A stretch of 12,155 bases of DNA from Gammaproteobacteria bacterium (GTDB lineage: Bacteria; Pseudomonadota; Gammaproteobacteria; Pseudomonadales; Pseudohongiellaceae), in assembly GCA_003514305.1 (NCBI GenBank), contig DORE01000187.1:1-12155 (forward strand), in the 5' to 3' direction. This document shows positions 1 through 7,347 of the stretch, one piece after another. The position numbers and the translations under genes were made by a program. How positions within the stretch are numbered: the stretch's first letter is position 1; the number at the start of each line of letters is the position of its first letter. The notes below the pieces were generated by a model. It did no database searches and was not told the DNA's origin. It saw only the letters and a list, made by a program, of their open reading frames with translations.

Positions 1-2
1 AC

Positions 3-1226
3 GAGCATGTATATGTAATCCGTGACGTAAACTATGAGAATTATCGCTCTGGTGATCAGTACCGTGACATCAATGATGCGCGCAACGTGGGAGAGTTGCG
101 CACTGCACTGGCGACGCATCAGGGTGCCGCGTTTGTTAACACTATCGCAGCAGATCGTGATGGTGGTGCGCTTTATGCTGATATGTCCGCCATTCCTAAT
201 GTTTCCGCCGAAATGTTAGAGCGCTGCGCAATAGACACTGGCAATCCTCGATTGATTACCCTCAATGGCTCAGACCCCAACTGCGACTGGAAAGTGGATC
301 CCGCTGCGGCTTATCCTGGCCTGATGCCACCGACTGATCAACCTAGCCTCATTACCGATACTTATGTGAGTAACAGCAACGACTCCTACTGGTTGTCTAG
401 CCCAGACAATAGACTGGAAGGTTTTTCGCCAATCATTGGCGATGAGCAAACCGCCCGTTCGTTGCGCACGCGCGCCGGCCTTATGATGGTTGAAGAGGTT
501 ATCAGCAGCGGCGAAAAGTTCACTCAACAAAACGTGAAGGACTTGTTGTTCAACCATCGTCACTATGGCGCCGAGTTACTGCTGGATGAAATTCTCGAAG
601 TCTGCGCCGACCAAACCAGCCTTTTTGAAGCTTGCGCCATTCTCGCCAGCTGGGATCGGCGTCAAGATGTAGACAGTGTTGGTGCCCACATCTTCAATCA
701 GTTCTGGGCCAACGCGCGAGGATTGTTAGAACATTTCGCTATTCCGTTTGATCTGAATGACCCAGTCAACACGCCGGCGGGATTAACCATAGAGAATGAA
801 GACACTCGGGCTTTGATTATCGCCGCTCTTGACGCGGGCGTCGCTTCACTACAAGAGGCTGGGATTGCTTTGGATGCCCCCTGGGGTGAGGTTCAGTTTG
901 CCATCCGTAATGGTAAGAAGATTAGTATCCCTGGCGGCTCAGGTAGGCAGGGGCTGTTCAGTGTGATTACTGCGCGCTTTAATGCGGAAAACGGTGGCTA
1001 TAACCCAATCACTCACGGCAACAGCTATATTCAGACAGTGACCTGGGATGAGAATGGTGTGCCGGACGCTGATGCCATCCTGACTTATTCTCAGTCACCA
1101 GAGCCGGATTCGCCATACTATTCTGACCTGACCGAGGTCTATTCAAATAGTGGTTGGGTGGATCTGCCTTTCACCGAAGAGCAGATTCAGGCTCTACTGG
1201 TGAAGGAAGAAACGTTTCGGTTTTAA
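3..1226 (+). CDS. Penicillin acylase family protein (AHL/aculeacin acylase-like), C-terminal part, 5' partial
   Basis: This is an N-terminal-nucleophile amidohydrolase of the penicillin acylase family (S45; group of PvdQ/QuiP and aculeacin acylases). These are periplasmic enzymes that cut amide-linked acyl chains from substrates such as acyl-homoserine lactones. The reading frame is open from base 3, so the gene starts outside the window; the GTG at 87 is an internal valine. About 407 codons are visible, all from the beta subunit. Diagnostic features are the segment NTIAADRDGGALYAD, the NSNDSYW motif at 372-392 (its Asn belongs to the oxyanion hole in this family), the following GFSPIIGDE and SLRTRAG, and the C-terminal GNSYIQ and WVDLPFTEEQI. 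The signal peptide, the autoprocessing site and the catalytic beta-chain Ser lie upstream, so activity cannot be judged. The family call is firm; the substrate is open. Confidence 0.93.
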   Translation, partial: EHVYVIRDVNYENYRSGDQYRDINDARNVGELRTALATHQGAAFVNTIAADRDGGALYADMSAIPNVSAEMLERCAIDTGNPRLITLNGSDPNCDWKVDPAAAYPGLMPPTDQPSLITDTYVSNSNDSYWLSSPDNRLEGFSPIIGDEQTARSLRTRAGLMMVEEVISSGEKFTQQNVKDLLFNHRHYGAELLLDEILEVCADQTSLFEACAILASWDRRQDVDSVGAHIFNQFWANARGLLEHFAIPFDLNDPVNTPAGLTIENEDTRALIIAALDAGVASLQEAGIALDAPWGEVQFAIRNGKKISIPGGSGRQGLFSVITARFNAENGGYNPITHGNSYIQTVTWDENGVPDADAILTYSQSPEPDSPYYSDLTEVYSNSGWVDLPFTEEQIQALLVKEETFRF

Positions 1227-1247
1227 TTACTTCGCTGTTTTCAATCA

Positions 1248-1271
1248 CAAGGCAGCTACATGGCTGCCTTG
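1248..1271. terminator. Hairpin between convergent acylase and ychJ genes
   Basis: A perfect 9-bp inverted repeat (CAAGGCAGC, 6-base loop, GCTGCCTTG) lies in the 68-bp gap between the acylase stop and the ychJ stop. The position between two converging genes suggests a bidirectional terminator. Neither side has a clean run of T, so it is an imperfect intrinsic terminator and may work partly as an mRNA 3'-end stabiliser. Confidence 0.6.
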
Positions 1272-1294
1272 CTGCGTTTCGAACATCAAGCGTG

Positions 1295-1708
1295 CTAGAC
1301 CGGTCTAATACTTACTTTACCGTCAGTGTAATACCAGCGCCCCTTGTGGCGCTTGAACGCAGACACTTCATGATGGCGTTGCAGGACGCCTTTGTTGTCC
1401 AAGAAATCCGCTACGAATTCAACGCCGCCGTTGTTGCCTTGCTGCTTGGCCTGAAGAATGTTTAGGCTTCGCCAGTCATGGGTTTTCAAAGACAGAGAAT
1501 TGGCTGTGTTTCCGCGAATATAAGCGGGATGCCAGGTATCCACTAAATACTGGCCATATCCGCCGATTGTGTATGCTGTGAAACGCGAACGCATCACTTG
1601 CTTTGGCGTTTTTGGTACGTTTCTGCCCTCCAAAAATGGCTGACAGCACCTTACATATGGTTTGCCGGAGCAGCAGCGACATGGGTCCAAGGGGGTTATG
1701 TCAGTCAT
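1295..1708 (-). CDS. ychJ: YchJ family protein with SEC-C zinc-binding motif
   Basis: A 137-residue member of the YchJ (UPF0225) family, small cytoplasmic proteins of unknown function. The N-terminus carries a SEC-C motif like the zinc-binding tail of SecA: C10-R-C12-C-S-G-K-P-Y-x-x-C21-C22. The conserved YchJ core follows: the MRSRFTAY segment, the DTWHP motif and a C-terminal RWYYTDG stretch. The length fits the family (about 130-160). ATG at 1708 is chosen because the family usually begins just before the Cys motif. A TTG at 1723 would add five residues (MILAT) and would overlap the TGA of the broken small ORF upstream by two bases, which would allow translational coupling. Neither start has a clear Shine-Dalgarno sequence of its own. 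The family is certain, the start less so. Confidence 0.9.
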   Translation of the reverse strand: MTDITPLDPCRCCSGKPYVRCCQPFLEGRNVPKTPKQVMRSRFTAYTIGGYGQYLVDTWHPAYIRGNTANSLSLKTHDWRSLNILQAKQQGNNGGVEFVADFLDNKGVLQRHHEVSAFKRHKGRWYYTDGKVSIRPV

Positions 1709-1719
1709 AGTAGCTAAGA

Positions 1720-1814
1720 TCAAAGCAGCTTCGCTGAGACGATGTCCTGAACAACTTCTACCAGACTCTGCGCTTTGGAATCAAGTGCGTTTTGAACATC
1801 ATCAAATTATCCAT
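1720..1814 (-). pseudogene. Frameshifted small ORF (about 31 codons) upstream of ychJ
   Basis: An ATG at 1814 sits six bases after the strong Shine-Dalgarno AAAGGTGAG. As written, the frame codes only MDNLMMFKTHLIPKRRVW and stops. Adding one T to the TTT run after the third codon opens a second frame that runs to a TGA at 1722-1720, giving MDNFDDVQNALDSK followed by AQSLVEVVQDIVSAKLL, 31 residues with amphipathic-helix character. The shifted frame looks much more protein-like than the present one and its stop abuts ychJ. It is either a small gene broken by a homopolymer indel, a sequencing or assembly error, or a chance open frame. I do not recognise a family. Confidence 0.45.
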
Positions 1815-1820
1815 AATAAG

Positions 1821-1829
1821 CTCACCTTT
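1821..1829 (-). promoter_or_regulatory. Strong ribosome binding site for the small ORF upstream of ychJ
   Basis: Read on the minus strand this is AAAGGTGAG, six bases before the ATG at 1814. It is a near-ideal Shine-Dalgarno element and stands out because most genes in this window lack a clear one. It supports real translation starting at 1814, even though the frame is broken soon after. Confidence 0.6.
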
Positions 1830-1969
1830 GTTTGTTTTTCGGTCCAACTGATGAATTCTGCGCTAATCAAGCATTGTAATAATTTGACACGATTTTCTGA
1901 GGTTTATGTGGCGTGAAAAAGGCATAATTCGTACGTTTTTATTTATTTTGATAGTTTTAAATTCAAAGC

Positions 1970-4159
1970 ATGAGGACACTGCTTTATCAGCATCTGGGAG
2001 CCAACCGTATCGTGAATAACAAGCATTTAGCAGTTTCCTATATTTACTTCTTCGTGATCATCCTGGGATTCTCGCACGTTAGTGCGCAGGTTCCAGAAAC
2101 GGCTGACGACGCGACGGTAACCTACCCCGCTGAGTACTTCGCGCAATTTAATCCCTATTCCGTGAACGACATGTTGCAACGCATACCAGGGATATCTCTC
2201 GCGCGAGGTGGTAGTCGAAGCGCCAGTAGGGGCGGTGGCCGCGGCCTTGGTGCAGGCGGGGAACAAGTGTTGATTAACGGTCGGCGGATAGCAGGCAAAA
2301 GTAATGAGGGCGATTCGCAGCTTTCACGTATCCCGGCATCGGAGGTGCGCTACATTGAAATTATCCGAGGGACTTCAGGAGAGTTAGATGTCCGAGGCGG
2401 AACACAGGTAATCAATGTCGTCTTAAATGAAGCGCTCTCAAGCGTTAGCTTTGCCTATGAAGTCAACACTGACAGGGCGTTAGACGGTACATTAATCCCA
2501 GGAGGTAAGATTTCAGCGACAGGACAATATGGAGCGTTGAACTATTTCCTCAGTGCCGAACGCGAGCCTCGCTATGACTATCGTGATGGTTTTGAGAGAG
2601 CGCTTAATAGGTATGGTGATCTTGCTGAAACAGTCAGCCGTGATGAAACTACAGACGGTTGGCCAATATCATTAACAGCAAATTTTGGTTATGAGTTGTC
2701 TCCTACAGATACTGCTAATCTCAATTTTTCGTGGACTGGAAATGATGTCGAATACGATACCGACCGTGTTATTACTAGATATGAATCTGATACGGTTATG
2801 AGTCGCATATTTGAGCGGGATTCGCAACCGAGCGATCAAATTGGTTTCGAGATTGGTGGCGATTACATGCACGTCTTCGGTAATGGAAGCCGATGGAAAA
2901 CAATCGCTATCGTCAACGAAAAAGAAAATGAGTTTGAACGCAATCGTTTCAAAGTAGACCCTTCTATATCCAAAGAAACGAAAGATTTGTACCTATTCAA
3001 TTATGAAAAGTATCAGGAACGGATAATTAGGTCGTCATATGTCTTTAATTTTTCGCAAAGCCAATCTATTGAGGCAGGTGCTGAAAGGGCACAAACGATT
3101 GTCGATACTTCTCTACGACTTGGTTTGCTTACAGGAGAAGATGGTGGCAAAGAGTTCGGCGGCCTTACGCCTGTGACTAATTCGTTGGGCTCAGTTGAAG
3201 AAATGAGGCTGGAGTATTTTACTATCCACAATTGGTCAATGAACAATAGAATGACGCTCGAGACAACGCTGCTTTTTGAAAACAGCTCGATATCTCAAAG
3301 TGGCACATTGGCGAATTCGCGCAATTTTTCATTCTTCCGACCAAAGGTGGACTACCGGTTCGATATCACACCAACAATTCAATTTAGAGGAATTATCCAA
3401 AAAATAGTGAATCAGCTTAGTTTCCGAGATTTTACTGCGGGTGTAGACCAGCGGGACGATGAGCAGAATTCTTTTGAAGGGAATTCAGATATTCGTCAGA
3501 TGTCATGGTGGAACTATGAAGCGAACCTAGAGTATCGGCTTCCCCAGGACGCAGGCGTCATTAATACTCAGCTGTATTATCAAACTGTGTTCGACGTCAT
3601 AGACAATGTCGATGTTTCGCAGAATGGAGAAACTCTCTCGGCTCGAGGGAATACTGGGAACGGTAGACGTTATGGACTTAATCTTAGTAACAGTCTGCGC
3701 TTGGGTTTTCTCGGACAGCCCAATATGCTGTTGACTGCCGGGCTCAGTGTTGAAGAGGCGACTCATTATGATTCAATCCTCGGGAGAGACCGGGAGCGCT
3801 CAATGCCCAGCAACGCGGGGGGCAGCAGATATGCTATTGGTTTCAGGCATGATATTCCCAGATTAAATAATACAAATTGGGGTTTTAATGGGAATAAAAG
3901 GTTTCTCAACGACTTCATGGGCTGGGACATTGATAAGACCGAGCATTATTCCCCAGATTGGTCCTGGTTTGCCTGGGCTGAAACGCAGGCTTGGGGTGGC
4001 CTTGTATACAGATTTGAGGCTAGAGACTCTGGCGAACGTTGCAGGTTGCGTACGCGATATGCGGGCGGTACAACCATAACTGGGTATGTAAACGAAATAG
4101 AGGATTCTTGTTCAATTAATGGGCCTGTTTATGCCATTAAGATTCGAGGAACGTTTTAG
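1970..4159 (+). CDS. TonB-dependent outer-membrane receptor
   Basis: An outer-membrane beta-barrel that imports a ligand using TonB-ExbBD energy. A hydrophobic stretch at residues 20-34 followed by SHVSA gives a signal peptide with likely cleavage after Ala39. The plug domain follows (about 45-155): the NPYSVNDMLQRIPGI segment, a Gly/Arg-rich loop, VLINGRRIAGK, and VRYIEIIRGTSG with DVRGG. The rest is barrel sequence with alternating aromatic residues, and the protein ends in Phe (IRGTF), the usual signal for barrel assembly. Two cysteines near the end (ERC and DSCS) may form a disulfide. A GTG at 2012 (codon 15) is an alternative start with GGGAG upstream and a shorter signal-peptide n-region; the ATG has no visible ribosome site. 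At 729 residues it is of normal TonB-receptor size. The middle looks more AT-rich than its neighbours. The gene is followed closely by hisC and yjiH on the same strand. The ligand is unknown; context suggests an amino acid or peptide derivative. Confidence 0.92.
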   Translation: MRTLLYQHLGANRIVNNKHLAVSYIYFFVIILGFSHVSAQVPETADDATVTYPAEYFAQFNPYSVNDMLQRIPGISLARGGSRSASRGGGRGLGAGGEQVLINGRRIAGKSNEGDSQLSRIPASEVRYIEIIRGTSGELDVRGGTQVINVVLNEALSSVSFAYEVNTDRALDGTLIPGGKISATGQYGALNYFLSAEREPRYDYRDGFERALNRYGDLAETVSRDETTDGWPISLTANFGYELSPTDTANLNFSWTGNDVEYDTDRVITRYESDTVMSRIFERDSQPSDQIGFEIGGDYMHVFGNGSRWKTIAIVNEKENEFERNRFKVDPSISKETKDLYLFNYEKYQERIIRSSYVFNFSQSQSIEAGAERAQTIVDTSLRLGLLTGEDGGKEFGGLTPVTNSLGSVEEMRLEYFTIHNWSMNNRMTLETTLLFENSSISQSGTLANSRNFSFFRPKVDYRFDITPTIQFRGIIQKIVNQLSFRDFTAGVDQRDDEQNSFEGNSDIRQMSWWNYEANLEYRLPQDAGVINTQLYYQTVFDVIDNVDVSQNGETLSARGNTGNGRRYGLNLSNSLRLGFLGQPNMLLTAGLSVEEATHYDSILGRDRERSMPSNAGGSRYAIGFRHDIPRLNNTNWGFNGNKRFLNDFMGWDIDKTEHYSPDWSWFAWAETQAWGGLVYRFEARDSGERCRLRTRYAGGTTITGYVNEIEDSCSINGPVYAIKIRGTF

Positions 4160-4233
4160 AGTGCCTTAAGTACTGGGAGAAACGTCCTCCTCATGTCAGA
4201 ATGTGGCCCAGATTCCATTACCTATTCTCACTT

Positions 4234-5301
4234 ATGTCGCTGGCGAAAAAGTTGGTCGTAACGACCCTAAAAAACTTAATTCCTTATCAATCAGCTCGTC
4301 GCATCGGTGGCATGGGCCAGACTTATCTGAACGCGAACGAATCGGCTTTTCCTCCTTACCAAATGCCTACGCGGGAGACCTGGAATCGCTATCCGGATTT
4401 TCTGCCGTCCCAGTTGGCTAGAGCTTATAGTCGTTATGCGAATGTCAGCCCAAACAACGTGCTTGCCGTTCGTGGGGCCGATGAAGCGATAGATCTGTTG
4501 ATCAGGACCTATTGTGAACCAAATCGCGATGCCATTCGAATTCAGGACCCGACTTACTCTATGTATGAGTTTGTTGCGCAGGCGCACGGCATTGCGATTG
4601 AGACGATTCCACTGGATGATCAGTTCGGTCTTAATGTCGCAGCGAATCAGCAGGCTGGAACGGATGGGAAACGATTGAAGCTCGTGTTCATTTGCAATCC
4701 CAACAACCCTACCGGCAACTTGGTGCCTTTGCGGGATATTATCAGGATTGCGGAGGCACAGCGCGATAGAGCGTTTGTCGTTGTTGATGAGGCATACATT
4801 GAGTACGCTTCGGCTGAGACCTTGCTGCCACTGTTGGCTGAGTATCCAAATCTGGTTGTCATTCGCACGTTATCAAAAGCATTTGCTTTGGCTGCGATTC
4901 GGGTAGGCTTCATCGTCGCGGAAGAAGATGTCCTCGAGCAAATCAACAAGCTCATTCCGCCATATCCCATGCCGGATGAAAGCGCAAAGATCGGCATTAA
5001 TGCTCTTTCAGATACTGGCATTGAGTATATGCGGTCATGTTGCGAGCAGATCATTGCTTTGAGAGAGCAGACCCGAAATGAATTGATGCAGCTCAGTTCC
5101 GTTGAGGAAGTGTATGACAGCCAGACAAATTTTTTACTTGTACGTTTTAAGAAGGCATCTGATGCAATGAAACATTTGTTGAGTGCTGGCATTGTTATTC
5201 GCGATCAAACCCACTTTATGCAGCTGCCTCAACATCTCCGGATTTCAATTGGCGTTCCAGAGGACATGCAGGAAACGCTGAGTCATCTGCAAAGACTCTA
5301 A
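4234..5301 (+). CDS. hisC: Histidinol-phosphate aminotransferase-like PLP enzyme (class I/II)
   Basis: A fold-type I aminotransferase of the HisC family. HisC exchanges the amino group between imidazole-acetol phosphate plus glutamate and histidinol phosphate plus 2-oxoglutarate. From the ATG at 4234 it has 355 residues, almost the size of the E. coli enzyme (356), and starts the same distance before NLIPYQSARRIGG and LNANES. PLP residues are present: NPNNPTG (Asn158), DEAYIEY (Asp185, Tyr188) and RTLSKAFALA with the Schiff-base Lys215. The C-terminal LRISIG holds the substrate-carboxylate Arg. An in-frame ATG at 4201 would add 11 atypical residues; neither start has a good ribosome site. No other his gene is in view, and it lies between a receptor and a transporter, so it may be a paralogue acting on aromatic or other amino acids in catabolism. 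The family is sure, the substrate is not. Confidence 0.88.
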   Translation: MSLAKKLVVTTLKNLIPYQSARRIGGMGQTYLNANESAFPPYQMPTRETWNRYPDFLPSQLARAYSRYANVSPNNVLAVRGADEAIDLLIRTYCEPNRDAIRIQDPTYSMYEFVAQAHGIAIETIPLDDQFGLNVAANQQAGTDGKRLKLVFICNPNNPTGNLVPLRDIIRIAEAQRDRAFVVVDEAYIEYASAETLLPLLAEYPNLVVIRTLSKAFALAAIRVGFIVAEEDVLEQINKLIPPYPMPDESAKIGINALSDTGIEYMRSCCEQIIALREQTRNELMQLSSVEEVYDSQTNFLLVRFKKASDAMKHLLSAGIVIRDQTHFMQLPQHLRISIGVPEDMQETLSHLQRL

Positions 5302-5323
5302 GCAGACAGAGCAGAACTTATTG

Positions 5324-6682
5324 ATGCAAAAGAAATTGAATACTGAGGAGCTAGCAACTTCAAGCTGGTTAAAGTTTCTGCTTCCGTCTGGTGTTGGCAT
5401 TCTTTTCTTTCTAACACCTGTGTTGATCGACGGTCAGGTTACGGTGGGCATGGCTTGGGTTGGAGATCTGTTTATCGATAACGGACAGACACAGCTTCGG
5501 TGGATGGCGGGTATATTCACGGTGATCTCAGTCCTGCTCACATTGATCTTTCACGTCTCTGAACCAATTCGGATTCGATATCAATGGTTGGCGGAAGGGC
5601 TTACGCTAAACTCTGTTTGGTTTTTTTTGAGGCTATTTGGTTGCGTGGCTGCAATCTGCTATTTGTTGCAGATCGGGCCGAACTGGCTAATTGGCGATGC
5701 TACCGCCGGTACGACACTTGGCAGCCTGATACCGATAACCATGACCTACATGGCAATTGCCACAATATTCCTCCCTTTGTTGGTTGAATTCGGATTGATG
5801 GAGATGGTTGGTGTTTTGCTGAGTAAGGTCTTTGGCAAGCTTTTCCGCCTTCCAGGGCGGAGCGCGATTGATGCCCTAGCATCATGGATGGGGTCTGGTC
5901 CGGTAGGCGTACTGATAACCCTCCAGCAGTATGAACGGGGTTACTATACCGCTAGAGAGGCAGCCACCATTTGCACAAATTTTTCCGTGGTCTCTGTCTC
6001 GTTTGCTTTGGTGGTCGCAAACGCCATCGGGATTGGAGATTACTTCCTTTCTATGTATGCATGCGTGATTGGAATTGGTTTTGTCTGTGCGCTTATCACG
6101 CCAAAACTTCCTCCGCTGAGTAGGCTGAAAGATGAGTTCTGTCCCGGTGTCGAGCCGCAGGGGTTGCGAGATTTCAGCAAGTATCACTCGCTATGGGGCG
6201 CTGCGGTCAATGAGGCGCTAACGAGGGCAGGGAGGGCACCCGCCATCGGGGAACTGATACCACGCATCGGACGTGGCGTGGCCGAAGTCTGGCTGGCCTT
6301 AATTCCGGTCGTGATGGGTCTCGGGACAACCGCGTTAATACTGGCAGAGTACACTCCGCTGTTTAATTGGTTAGGTTTTCCCTTTATCGTGGTGCTCAAT
6401 TTCCTTGGGTTGGCGGAAGCTGAAGCGGCCGCGCCGCTTATGTTCGTTGGTTTTACCGATATGTTTTTGCCAGCACTTGTAGGCGGCAGTATCGAAAGCG
6501 AGCTGACCCGTTTTGTTGTGGCTACGGTCTCAGTGTGTCAGCTCATTTACATGTCGGAAGTCGGAGCGCTCATCGTCAAGTCGAGAATACCCCTCGGTTT
6601 TGCCGATATTGGCGGCATTTTCTTGATTCGGACCGCGATTTCTCTGCCGCTAGCCGCGTTTATTGGTCATATGCTTTTCTAG
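5324..6682 (+). CDS. yjiH: YjiH family inner-membrane protein (nucleoside-recognition/Gate domain)
   Basis: A polytopic membrane protein of 452 residues with roughly ten hydrophobic segments, for example around residues 17-36, 60-80, 97-115 and 140-160, and the last at the very C-terminus. The conserved Gate-domain segment SWMGSGPVGVLI, followed by QQYERGYYTAREAATICTNF, is typical of YjiH proteins, whose substrate is not established. In E. coli yjiG-yjiH lies beside the isoaspartyl dipeptidase gene iadA, which links the family loosely to peptide or amino acid metabolism. The gene begins 22 bases after the hisC stop, so the two are almost certainly one transcript. ATG at 5324 is used; the TTG just before it is less likely. 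There is no strong ribosome site, so it may depend on coupling to hisC. It is the obvious inner-membrane transport candidate of the cluster. Confidence 0.87.
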   Translation: MQKKLNTEELATSSWLKFLLPSGVGILFFLTPVLIDGQVTVGMAWVGDLFIDNGQTQLRWMAGIFTVISVLLTLIFHVSEPIRIRYQWLAEGLTLNSVWFFLRLFGCVAAICYLLQIGPNWLIGDATAGTTLGSLIPITMTYMAIATIFLPLLVEFGLMEMVGVLLSKVFGKLFRLPGRSAIDALASWMGSGPVGVLITLQQYERGYYTAREAATICTNFSVVSVSFALVVANAIGIGDYFLSMYACVIGIGFVCALITPKLPPLSRLKDEFCPGVEPQGLRDFSKYHSLWGAAVNEALTRAGRAPAIGELIPRIGRGVAEVWLALIPVVMGLGTTALILAEYTPLFNWLGFPFIVVLNFLGLAEAEAAAPLMFVGFTDMFLPALVGGSIESELTRFVVATVSVCQLIYMSEVGALIVKSRIPLGFADIGGIFLIRTAISLPLAAFIGHMLF

Positions 6683-6718
6683 TTGGAGCGATGATTCGCG
6701 AATGCCGGAAAAGACGAT

Positions 6719-7168
6719 TTAGCCAAGTGGCATAGCGGTCGTGGATTTTATGGTTTCCATTACAAAGCTTGCGCTGACATCGAACAGGTCAGCTGTGATT
6801 AGCTCCTTATAGAGCTCGTCGTACCCTGCCATATCTTTCACCACTGCCTTGACCAGGTAGTCGAGATCTCCACTCATCCGATGAACCTCTAGCACTCCGC
6901 CAATGCTTTCCGTGATGCTTCTAAACTTTTCAACCCAGATGTCATTGTGTTGGTTGGTTCGTAGTTGTACATAGACAGTCAGAGGCAGACCAATACTCGC
7001 CTGATCGAGCAATGCCACTCGCTGCAGAATGATGCCGCTTTTCTCCAGAATTTGAATCCGTCTCCAGCAGGCCGATTTTGAAATGTTGACTCGCTCACCG
7101 ATTTCGCCAATCGAGAGAGAAGCGTCCTGTTGCAGAAGCTTGAGTATGACATGATCAATTTTATCCAT
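6719..7168 (-). CDS. Lrp/AsnC family transcriptional regulator
   Basis: A 149-residue regulator of standard Lrp/AsnC size. Residues 4-47 form the helix-turn-helix, including SIGEIGERVNISKSACWRRI and the typical ILEKSGII. The rest is the ligand-binding RAM domain, with VYVQL, a VLEVHRMSGDLDYLVK segment and the final SFVMETIK. Family members sense amino acids and act as dimers, octamers or larger oligomers on short palindromes. ATG at 7168 is preferred over TTG at 7183: GAGAG lies eight bases upstream and family members begin close to the motif (M)DxID. It converges with yjiH (36-bp gap) and diverges from the class V PLP gene across an AT-rich region. It therefore very likely controls itself and the PLP gene, and perhaps the receptor-hisC-yjiH unit. 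The ligand is unknown. Confidence 0.93.
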   Translation of the reverse strand: MDKIDHVILKLLQQDASLSIGEIGERVNISKSACWRRIQILEKSGIILQRVALLDQASIGLPLTVYVQLRTNQHNDIWVEKFRSITESIGGVLEVHRMSGDLDYLVKAVVKDMAGYDELYKELITADLFDVSASFVMETIKSTTAMPLG

Positions 7169-7347
7169 TTTTACCGCTCTCAATATGTCTTAAATGCCAT
7201 AAGAAAAGGAAATATCAGGATAATATTTTAATATATATCAATTAAAAAGAACAAAAATCTAATTTAATCTTTTTAAAAGAAAAAATAGGAACCATGTCCT
7301 AATCGTAAGAAGTTACCATTCGCGTTCAAAAACTAGGCAAGCAGCAC
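7169..7347. promoter_or_regulatory. AT-rich divergent promoter/operator region between the Lrp-type regulator and the class V PLP gene
   Basis: A 179-bp intergenic region, strikingly AT-rich from about 7200 to 7285, as is common for bendable Lrp-family target sites. Three small inverted repeats are visible: TCTTA-7-TAAGA (7188-7204), TCTTTT-T-AAAAGA (7268-7280) and TAGGA-6-TCCTA (7286-7301). The last sits about 46 bases before the PLP gene start and the first just ahead of the regulator's coding start. This arrangement fits autoregulation plus control of the divergent gene. I could not fix a good -35/-10 pair, and the operator assignment is inference. Confidence 0.5.

Noticed and set aside
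34..219. Separate + strand ORF, and a GTG 'start' at 87 for the acylase
   Set aside because: The acylase frame is open back to base 3 and its sequence before 87 fits the family, so 87 is internal; the other frame is a shadow.
1884..1928. TTGACA at 1884-1889 and CATAAT at 1923-1928 as a receptor promoter
   Set aside because: The two are 33 bases apart; neither has a partner at 16-18 bases, so no promoter can be called although one must lie nearby.
4147..4188. Inverted repeat AGGA(A)CGTTT / AAACGTCCT around the receptor stop codon
   Set aside because: Long loop, a bulge, overlap with the coding end and no T-run; not a credible terminator between genes likely to be co-transcribed.
4203..4421. 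Alternate frame over the hisC start containing VGRNDP, reminiscent of the SecA tail motif
   Set aside because: No zinc-binding cysteines follow and the hisC frame over the same bases is conserved; the match is short and probably chance.
4647..5192. 181-codon minus-strand ORF opposite hisC
   Set aside because: Antisense shadow; the plus frame has all PLP-enzyme motifs.
6694..6703. Palindrome ATTCGCGAAT between yjiH and the regulator gene
   Set aside because: Ten bases with no loop and no T-run; too short to be a terminator, and an odd place for an operator between converging genes.
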